The notes beneath the pieces are model-generated. The model was not told the origin of the DNA and searched no databases. It saw only the letters and a program-made list of their open reading frames with translations. Both the position numbers and the translations under genes were made by a program. Positions 58,417 through 64,000 of a stretch of DNA of 64,000 bases are shown here, piece after piece (position 1 is the stretch's first letter; every line of letters starts with the position of its first letter). Source of the stretch: Stygiobacter sp. (lineage in GTDB: Bacteria; Pseudomonadota; Alphaproteobacteria; Rhodospirillales; Magnetospirillaceae); NCBI GenBank assembly GCA_006218045.1, contig VBWB01000016.1:144929-208928 (forward strand). Reading direction: 5' to 3'.

Positions 58417-58743
58417 CCGAACCGCTCCAGCAAAACCACCCCATCCAGCCCCACACACCTAAAGGGACAGCGGCATGTTTTTCAAGAAACCAGCGGTATT
58501 TCAAGTGAAATGTAGTCCACCTTAAGTCTGTGAAACGGATGTCAACCGCTCCATCTCGGCCCGGAAACCGGCCAGATTGCGCTGATAACCGCCGTCTCCC
58601 CGACTGCCCCAATCCCTCAGCACCGGGATTGCGCCCTCGCGATGGCGACTTTATCCACGTCCCCAAGCCGCCGCAGCAAGGTGGAAAACCTAGACATCAC
58701 CGCCCATGGGTTTGGCGGCCAAAGGCGAAAGCCTGGCCTGACG

Positions 58744-58886
58744 GCGTTCGGGGAAAAGTCCCTCGGCCTTGCCTCGGTGTACTTTTTCCCGTTGATTGAA
58801 GCGGAGAAAAATAGGCTTGGGGCGGCCCTGCGCCTATTTTTCGCTTTTCGATAAGAAGCAAAGCCCAGGGACTTTTTCGCCAACGC
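58744..58886. repeat. Long imperfect palindrome after nadE
   Basis: The outer arms 58744-58776 and 58854-58886 match at 26 of 33 positions by hand alignment. An inner perfect stem AAAAATAGGC / GCCTATTTTT (58807-58816, 58832-58841) lies between. The whole is a 143-nt fold-back starting 12 bp after nadE and probably terminates it. The rest of the 58417-58897 gap holds no supported gene. Confidence 0.7.
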
Positions 58887-58897
58887 CCAGAGCAGAT

Positions 58898-60568
58898 CTA
58901 CACCGACCGGGTGAAGCCGTTGGTGATGGGGTAACGCCGGTCCTTGCCGAACGACCGCCCGGTGATCTTGACGCCGGGCGGGGCTTGGCGGCGTTTGTAT
59001 TCGGCCCGATCCAGCATGCGCCAGATCCGACGCACCATGGCTTCGTCATAGCCTTTGCCCACCGTCGCCTCGACACTCGACTCGCCCTCGATCAGGCAGG
59101 CCAGGATGCCGTCCAGCACGTCATAGGGCGGCAGGGTGTCCTGGTCCTTCTGGTCCGGCTTCAACTCGGCCGAGGGCGGCTTGGTGATGACCCGTTCGGG
59201 CATCACCGGGCCGGCGGGACCTAGCGCGCCGGCGGGGAAGTTGTCATTGCGCCAGCGGCAGACGGCGAAGACCGCGGTCTTGTAGACGTCCTTCAGCACC
59301 GCATAGCCGCCGCACATGTCGCCATAAAGAGTGGCGTAGCCGGTGCTCATCTCGGATTTGTTGCCGGTGGACAGCACCATGGGGCCGAACTTGTTGGACA
59401 AGGCCATCAAGGTCAGGCCACGGGCGCGCGATTGCAGGTTTTCCTCGGTAATGCCGGCGTTGGTGCCGGCGAAATGCGGCGCCAGCATATGGTCGAACGC
59501 ATCCATGGCCGGGCCGATATTGATCGTGTCCAGACGACAGCCCAGCATCCCGGCCACCGCCGCCGCGTCGTCCAGGCTGTCCTGGCTGGTATAGGGCGAC
59601 GGCATCATCACGCACCACACCTTGTCGGCGCCCAGGGCATCGGCGGCCACCGCCGCCGCCAGGGCCGAATCGATGCCGCCCGACAGCCCCAGCACCACGC
59701 CGGGAAAGCCGTTCTTGCCGACGTAATCGCGCAGGCCCAGAACCATGGCCTGATACAGATCCTCGTCGCGTTCCGGCACCGGAGCGACCAGGGGGGCCAT
59801 GGAGCCGGCGACGTTCCAGACGCCGTCCTGCTTTTGCCAGCGGGTGGTGACCACCTGCTCGGCCCAGGCGGGCAGCCGCACCATGACCTCGCCCTTGCCA
59901 TCCAGCGCGAACGAGGCGCCGTCGAACACCAATTCGTCCTGGCCGCCCAACTGGTTGACGTAAATCAGCGGCAGGCCGGTTTCCACCACCCGGTCCCGGG
60001 CGCGGGCCAGCCGGACGCCCACCTTGTCCAACTCGAACGGCGAGCCGTTGGGCACCACCAGGATTTCGGCACCGCATTCGGCCAGGGTCTCGGCCACGTC
60101 CGAATACCACATGTCCTCGCACACCAGCACGCCCAGGCGCACGCCCCTGAACTGGATGGGTCCGGGCACCGGACCAGGGGCGAAGACGCGGGCCTCGTCG
60201 AAGACGCCGTAATTGGGCAGGTGATGCTTCAACCGGCTGGCGGCGACGCGGCCATGGTCCAACAGCAGGGCGGCATTGTGCAGACGCCCGGCCACCCGCC
60301 ACGGCGCGCCGACCAGGATGGCCGGACCGTTATCGGCGGTATCGACGGCAAGATCTTCCACCGCCTGCTCGATGGCGTCGAGAAAGGCCGATTTCAGCAC
60401 CAGATCCTCGGGCGGATAGCCCGACACCACCAACTCAGGGAACACCACCAACTGGGCGCCGGTGGCGGCGGCCTGGGCGCGGGCGGCGCGGATGCGGGCG
60501 ACATTGCCGGCGATGTCGCCGACCACCGGATTGATCTGGGCTAGAGCAATGGACAAGCTGTCGGACAT
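58898..60568 (-). CDS. nadE: Glutamine-dependent NAD+ synthetase
   Basis: The 556-aa protein has an N-terminal nitrilase-type glutaminase (FPELVVSGYPPEDL, LKHHLPNYGVFDE, VCEDMW, the E-K-C triad) and a C-terminal ATP-pyrophosphatase with GLSGGIDSALAA and STGNKSEMSTGY. It converts deamido-NAD to NAD with glutamine as nitrogen donor. The ATG at 60568 (MSDSLSIALAQINPVVGD) is the natural start; the frame extends 20 codons further without support. Confidence 0.96.
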   Translation of the reverse strand: MSDSLSIALAQINPVVGDIAGNVARIRAARAQAAATGAQLVVFPELVVSGYPPEDLVLKSAFLDAIEQAVEDLAVDTADNGPAILVGAPWRVAGRLHNAALLLDHGRVAASRLKHHLPNYGVFDEARVFAPGPVPGPIQFRGVRLGVLVCEDMWYSDVAETLAECGAEILVVPNGSPFELDKVGVRLARARDRVVETGLPLIYVNQLGGQDELVFDGASFALDGKGEVMVRLPAWAEQVVTTRWQKQDGVWNVAGSMAPLVAPVPERDEDLYQAMVLGLRDYVGKNGFPGVVLGLSGGIDSALAAAVAADALGADKVWCVMMPSPYTSQDSLDDAAAVAGMLGCRLDTINIGPAMDAFDHMLAPHFAGTNAGITEENLQSRARGLTLMALSNKFGPMVLSTGNKSEMSTGYATLYGDMCGGYAVLKDVYKTAVFAVCRWRNDNFPAGALGPAGPVMPERVITKPPSAELKPDQKDQDTLPPYDVLDGILACLIEGESSVEATVGKGYDEAMVRRIWRMLDRAEYKRRQAPPGVKITGRSFGKDRRYPITNGFTRSV

Positions 60569-60665
60569 GGAAAGGCACCCGTGAAAAACCCAAGGGGTGA
60601 GCCTATGGCCCGGTGCCGGATGTGTCAATTCCTGCTAATCTTTACGGATAAACAGGAGAACGGTC

Positions 60666-61445
60666 ATGACCGACAGCGAAGCCCCCACCGGCCCCAAGGC
60701 CTGCGAAGCCATCGCCACCACCATGATCGGCCATTTCACCACCCGCCTGGAAGTCGAGGCCGGCAAGCGTGGATCGCTGTCCGCCGCCGATATCCGCCAA
60801 TTGGCGGAAATCTTCATGGCCGCCGAGTTCAACCGCTTCCAATCCACCTATCGACGGTCCTACGACACCTGCACCGCCACGCGTGAGGTCAAGCAATGGG
60901 AAAGCACGCGCAAACGCCCGTTCGACCGCGTGCTGATGAAGTCCTTCGCCCATCTGTTTCCGCCGCGCCAGGGCGACGATGGCGGCCAGGGGCTGCTGTC
61001 GCGCCGGGTCATCCCCGGCTTCAACCTGGCCATCGACAAGATGATCGGCCCGGCCCTTTACGAACAATGTCAACGCAAGTCCCAAGCCATCCTTGATCGT
61101 CACCGGGCCAATAGTGGCCTTGATTGGGACGCCATCCACGCCGACCCGGAAACCCACGCCTTGACCAACGACGTGTTGATCGTGGTCGCCCATTACTTCG
61201 CCAATTTCCAGCGCCGGCGCGAATGGTTTTTGGCCCTGGTCAATTCCCACCTGGGCAAGGCGGGGCCAGAGGGCGCCGATGCCCATTGGCAATTGACCGA
61301 ACACGGCTTCGCCGAGTTGATGCGCGCTTTGTTCGCCGATCTGCGCGCCGCCCTGTTCGCCTCGCCCTTGGTCTTGCGCCGCCGCTATGGCGACCACACC
61401 GTGGAAACGGTGGAAACGTTCCTGCAACGGCTGGAACGGGAATAA
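60666..61445 (+). CDS. Hypothetical protein, 259 aa
   Basis: A soluble, helix-rich protein with no signal peptide. Notable segments are RRSYDTCTATREVKQWESTRKRPFDR and VIPGFNLAIDKMIGP, then a C-terminal QLTEHGFAELMRALFADLRAALF. An AGGAGA ribosome binding site precedes the ATG. Native codon use and a full frame support a real gene. The family is not recognised. Confidence 0.75.
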   Translation: MTDSEAPTGPKACEAIATTMIGHFTTRLEVEAGKRGSLSAADIRQLAEIFMAAEFNRFQSTYRRSYDTCTATREVKQWESTRKRPFDRVLMKSFAHLFPPRQGDDGGQGLLSRRVIPGFNLAIDKMIGPALYEQCQRKSQAILDRHRANSGLDWDAIHADPETHALTNDVLIVVAHYFANFQRRREWFLALVNSHLGKAGPEGADAHWQLTEHGFAELMRALFADLRAALFASPLVLRRRYGDHTVETVETFLQRLERE

Positions 61446-61451
61446 GCCCCC

Positions 61452-61482
61452 TTGACTTCGAGTGCGCTCGAAGTTTTAGCCT
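61452..61482 (+). promoter_or_regulatory. MerR-type promoter with 19-bp spacer
   Basis: TTGACT (61452-61457) and TAGCCT (61477-61482) are 19 bp apart, longer than usual, with the perfect dyad CTTCGAG-TGCG-CTCGAAG (61456-61473) in the spacer. This is the layout MerR proteins untwist to activate, just before a merR-like gene. Confidence 0.8.
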
Positions 61483-61512
61483 GGGTCGTGTCGAGACAAG
61501 CGGACAACACCC

Positions 61513-61896
61513 ATGAAGATTGGCGAACTGGCAAAGCGATGCGACCTGAGCGTGCACACGATCCGCTATTATGAACGGATCGGCCTGCTGCCTTTTGTCG
61601 ACCGCGACCGATCGAGCCACCGCGATTATGACGCAACCATATTGCCGTGGATCGCCTTTTTGGGACGCTTGAAAACCACAGGCATGCCTGTCCGCGACAT
61701 GCTGCGCTATGCCCGATTGCGCCAGCGCGGTCGCGAGACCGAGGCCGAACGCCGACACCTGCTGGAACAGCATCGCCAGTGCGTAAGCGAGCATGTGGCC
61801 AGGTTGCAGGAATGCCTGCTCGTCCTTGATGGCAAAATCGCCGGCTATGCCGACAGCGAACGGAAGGATCAAGACCATGCCCCCCAAGCACAGTGA
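61513..61896 (+). CDS. MerR-family transcriptional regulator
   Basis: The 127-aa protein starts MKIGELAKRCDLSVHTIRYYERIGLL, the canonical MerR helix-turn-helix, followed by a dimerisation helix and a short effector end with no metal-cysteine cluster. It resembles the group that responds to electrophiles or disulfide stress. It overlaps the next gene by 20 bp and is preceded by its own MerR-type promoter. Confidence 0.92.
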   Translation: MKIGELAKRCDLSVHTIRYYERIGLLPFVDRDRSSHRDYDATILPWIAFLGRLKTTGMPVRDMLRYARLRQRGRETEAERRHLLEQHRQCVSEHVARLQECLLVLDGKIAGYADSERKDQDHAPQAQ

Positions 61897-62278
61897 CGAC
61901 CAAACCCGCTATCAGCGCGGTTGCCGCGCCCTGGCCGCCATCGACGGCGAGGCCGGACAAAGGGTGATCGACGCCCTGGCCGACATCGCCCCTGATTTCG
62001 CCCGTTACCTGATAGAGTTCCCGTTCGGCGACATCTACAGCCGTTCCCAACTGGATTTGCGATCGCGCGAAATCGCCACCATCGCCGCCTTGACGGCCCT
62101 GGGCAACGCCGCCCCGCAGTTGAAGGTCCACATCCACGCCGGGCTGAATGTCGGGCTAAGTCGCGACGAAATCACCGAAACCATCATGCAGATGGCCGTC
62201 TATGCGGGCTTTCCCGCCGCATTGAACGGCCTGTTCGCGGCCAAGGAGGTCTTCGCTCAGCCCAGCGGAAAACGCTGA
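61877..62278 (+). CDS. Carboxymuconolactone decarboxylase family protein
   Basis: The 133-aa protein contains RSREIATIAALTALGNAAPQL and HIHAGLNVGLSRDEITETIMQM, the CMD/YurZ pattern. The CxxC of AhpD is missing, so peroxidase activity is unlikely. It is coupled to the MerR gene; such pairs often detoxify small organic compounds. The ATG at 61877 follows GGAAGG. Its 3' end overlaps the parA-like gene by 22 bp. Confidence 0.87.
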   Translation: MPPKHSDDQTRYQRGCRALAAIDGEAGQRVIDALADIAPDFARYLIEFPFGDIYSRSQLDLRSREIATIAALTALGNAAPQLKVHIHAGLNVGLSRDEITETIMQMAVYAGFPAALNGLFAAKEVFAQPSGKR

Positions 62279-63354
62279 AAAGCCGTGGCGGCGGCAAAGC
62301 CCAGGATCGCCCCCAGCAGCACCAGCGCCAAACCGGCACCGATCTTCCAGCCGGCGCCCGGACCAAGGACCGCCTGGGCCATTTCGGGGGCGTCGGTCCA
62401 GCCGGGTTCGGGCGGCACCCCCGGTTCGGGAATGGCCAGCTTCGACCGCCGACCGTTCAATTCCGCCGACCATACCGCCAGCTTGTCGGCAGCGGTGTCG
62501 TGTTCCAGCGCCTCGGCCAGCCGGACATCCTCGGCGGCGCCGCTCATGTGCAGGACACGGGTCAGCAGCAATTGCGCCAGCCGCAGATAGGCCCGCGCCG
62601 GCGGCGATTGCGGCGCCATCGACACCACCGGCAGATCCCGCGCCGCCGCCTCGATCACCACGTTGTCGCGCGGCACCAGCACCGGCATCACCCGCGAACC
62701 GAATTCGGCGATGATGTCCTCGGTCAGGCGCTGGGTCAGCGCCCCCTCTTCGGTCATGTTGAGCACGATGTTGATGGTGTGCAGGTCGTGATTGTAGTTG
62801 GAGCGCACCCGGTTGACGTTCCACCACGCCTTGTGCAGGCCGTCCAAAGCGTGCGGGCTGGGCATCACCGGCATCACCACCACGTCGGCGGCGACCAGGG
62901 CGTTGACCGAGACGATGCCCGGCGCCGGCGGGCAGTCGATGACCAGGATATCCACGTTGTCGGGCAGCTTTTCCAGCGCCTTGGCCAAAATGCCCTGGCA
63001 TTCCGGCTGCATCGCCAGTTCGATGTCGGCCCAGGCCAATTCATCCGAGCCGCCGATCAGACGCAAATTCTCGTAATCGGTCTTTCTCAGGCACTCCTCC
63101 GCCGGGGCGCGGCCGGTCAGCAATTGATAGGCCCCGGTCGAGATGGGCGGCGTCACCCCCACATTGGTGGTGGCATTGCTTTGGCTGTCCAGGTCCAGCA
63201 GCACCACCCGCTTGCCCAGGGCGGCCATGCATACCGCCAGATTGACGCTGGTGGTGGTTTTGCCGACGCCGCCCTTCTGGTTGAAGACGGTGACGATGGT
63301 GGGCTTGGCGACGGACTTGGCGACTGATCGGTCGGCGACTTCTTGTTCGGCCAT
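62257..63354 (-). CDS. ParA/Soj-family ATPase with C-terminal membrane anchor
   Basis: The deviant Walker A KGGVGKTTTSVN lies near residue 25; DLDSQSNATTN and VIDCPPAPG follow. After the ATPase domain (about 270 residues) come a variable linker and, at the very end, a hydrophobic stretch of about 20 residues (WKIGAGLALVLLGAILGF) with a short basic tail. The anchor is unusual for ParA. No parB or plasmid gene is nearby, so it may position a cargo at the membrane. The ATG at 63354 is preferred over the frame start at 63396. Confidence 0.88.
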   Translation of the reverse strand: MAEQEVADRSVAKSVAKPTIVTVFNQKGGVGKTTTSVNLAVCMAALGKRVVLLDLDSQSNATTNVGVTPPISTGAYQLLTGRAPAEECLRKTDYENLRLIGGSDELAWADIELAMQPECQGILAKALEKLPDNVDILVIDCPPAPGIVSVNALVAADVVVMPVMPSPHALDGLHKAWWNVNRVRSNYNHDLHTINIVLNMTEEGALTQRLTEDIIAEFGSRVMPVLVPRDNVVIEAAARDLPVVSMAPQSPPARAYLRLAQLLLTRVLHMSGAAEDVRLAEALEHDTAADKLAVWSAELNGRRSKLAIPEPGVPPEPGWTDAPEMAQAVLGPGAGWKIGAGLALVLLGAILGFAAATAFQRFPLG

Positions 63355-63440
63355 AAAGACTGCATCCCCAAGCCATGCGATGGCAGCACAATACAATCCC
63401 CAGCCGGACGGGGAAATACTCCAGATAGGAAAAAACCCTG

Positions 63441-63469
63441 TTGGCGGTGGGATTGGTTACACATATACT
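63441..63469 (+). promoter_or_regulatory. Promoter of the MarR-type regulator
   Basis: TTGGCG (63441-63446) and TATACT (63464-63469) are exactly 17 bp apart. Transcription should start about 7 bp later, at or next to the ATG at 63478, so the message may be leaderless. Confidence 0.6.
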
Positions 63470-63477
63470 GCGGCGCC

Positions 63478-63939
63478 ATGACCAAGCCGTACTTTGAAAT
63501 CATCCGCCTGATCGAACGTCTGCACCGTCATTTCCTCGACGTGTTGCGCTCGGAGTTGCGCCGTTTGGGCATCGAGGACATCAACGCCGTCCAGGCCTTG
63601 CTGCTCTACAATATCGGCGAGAACGAGGTGGTGATCCGCGACCTCAAGGATCGCGGCTATTACCAGGGCTCGAACGTCTCCTACAACATCAAGGCCTTGA
63701 CCGAATGCGCCTACCTGACCCAGGAGCGCTCGGCCCATGACCGCCGGTCGGTGCGCCTGAAGCTGACCGACAAGGGGCTGGAGTTGTGCAACGCCGTGCG
63801 CATCTTGCAAGACGACCTGTCGGCGGTGTTCGGCGACGAGGATTCGGCCAAGGCCCTGCAAGGCACCGTCGACACCATGCTGCGGCTGGAACGCACCTGG
63901 GGCGATTTCGTCCATTACGGCCGCCCCCGCGCCGTCTGA
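63478..63939 (+). CDS. MarR/LdtR-type winged-helix regulator
   Basis: The 153-aa protein has a helical start (MTKPYFEIIRLIERLHRHF) and a winged helix with IRDLKDRGYYQGSNVSYNIKAL and LTQERSAHDRRSVRLKLTDKG. The RGYYQGSNVSYN..L phrase is typical of the LdtR group in alphaproteobacteria, linked to cell-envelope control. No ribosome binding site is visible before the ATG. It is divergent from the parA-like gene. Confidence 0.87.
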   Translation: MTKPYFEIIRLIERLHRHFLDVLRSELRRLGIEDINAVQALLLYNIGENEVVIRDLKDRGYYQGSNVSYNIKALTECAYLTQERSAHDRRSVRLKLTDKGLELCNAVRILQDDLSAVFGDEDSAKALQGTVDTMLRLERTWGDFVHYGRPRAV

Positions 63940-63952
63940 TGCCGCCCGGCCA

Positions 63953-63979
63953 ATGAAATGACCCGTTGGGTCATTTCAT
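63953..63979. terminator. Hairpin after the MarR-type gene
   Basis: ATGAAATGACCC and GGGTCATTTCAT form a perfect 12-bp stem around a 3-nt loop, 14 bp after the stop. A T-run is missing. Confidence 0.6.
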
Positions 63980-64000
63980 GCCGAGACGGCGGGGCTCAAG

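Noticed and set aside
58530..58854. Short overlapping frames downstream of nadE
   Set aside because: They read through the fold-back element and have no recognisable sequence.

Overview
The window reads as chromosomal DNA of a high-GC, motile, nitrogen-versatile alphaproteobacterium. Family resemblance of nearly every protein (PHA synthase, Zur/ZnuABC, EipB, UrtABCDE plus urease, many chemoreceptors, a CheA-based signalling cluster) points to Rhodospirillales, most likely Magnetospirillum or a close relative. No rRNA, tRNA, CRISPR or magnetosome gene was recognised. Genes are tightly packed, with many 4-bp ATGA overlaps. The long antisense reading frames are shadows of high-GC coding.

Region 1 (1-7.7 kb) starts inside mtgA. 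A TetR-controlled export operon follows (adaptor, permease, ATPase, TetR) with a perfect operator-like dyad at its promoter. Next is an accessory patch: a decayed copy of the mtgA 3' end, a large NACHT-type NTPase with an AT-rich pentapeptide-like C-terminus, a related repeat on each side of it, and an IS3-type remnant. The NACHT gene is a plausible conflict or anti-phage gene. Its last 23 bp recur exactly beside glmS at 18.2 kb, next to a cluster of the same repeat family, so the cassette appears to exist or have existed in several copies.

Region 2 (7.7-18 kb) is one polycistronic chemosensory system: receptor, CheR, CheB with a degenerate receiver, a stand-alone receiver-like protein, CheA, a short CheW-like protein, a response regulator fused to a class III nucleotide cyclase, and a triple-CheW scaffold. 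No CheY lies in the cluster. The obvious output is a cyclic nucleotide, probably cAMP. The receiver on the cyclase is of CheB type. This is the strongest candidate for an undescribed system.

Region 3 (18-31.7 kb) holds glmS-glmU, gph, and a zinc regulon arranged around a Zur box: zur and znuC-znuB on one side; znuA, hisI and a CobW-type GTPase on the other. Here znuC and znuB are one continuous frame because a shift moved ZnuC out of its usual His-rich tail. An orphan ugpB, a Cache chemoreceptor and gltD follow.

Region 4 (31.7-50.7 kb) is nitrogen metabolism: gltBD, a soluble protoglobin-like chemoreceptor lacking the expected proximal histidine, an orphan OmpR-type regulator, and the urea locus urtABCDE-ureDAB-(GxxExxY gene)-ureC-(repeats)-ureEFG. 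The GxxExxY gene is flanked by a perfect 22-bp inverted repeat and looks like an insertion into the operon.

Region 5 (50.7-64 kb) carries a TPR protein, EipB, a tandem pair of related small proteins, PHA synthase, a lone fliN, a transaldolase, a glycosyltransferase beside an 18-C tract, nadE, a MerR/carboxymuconolactone-decarboxylase pair, a ParA-like ATPase with a C-terminal membrane anchor, and a MarR-type regulator that may be translated from a leaderless mRNA.
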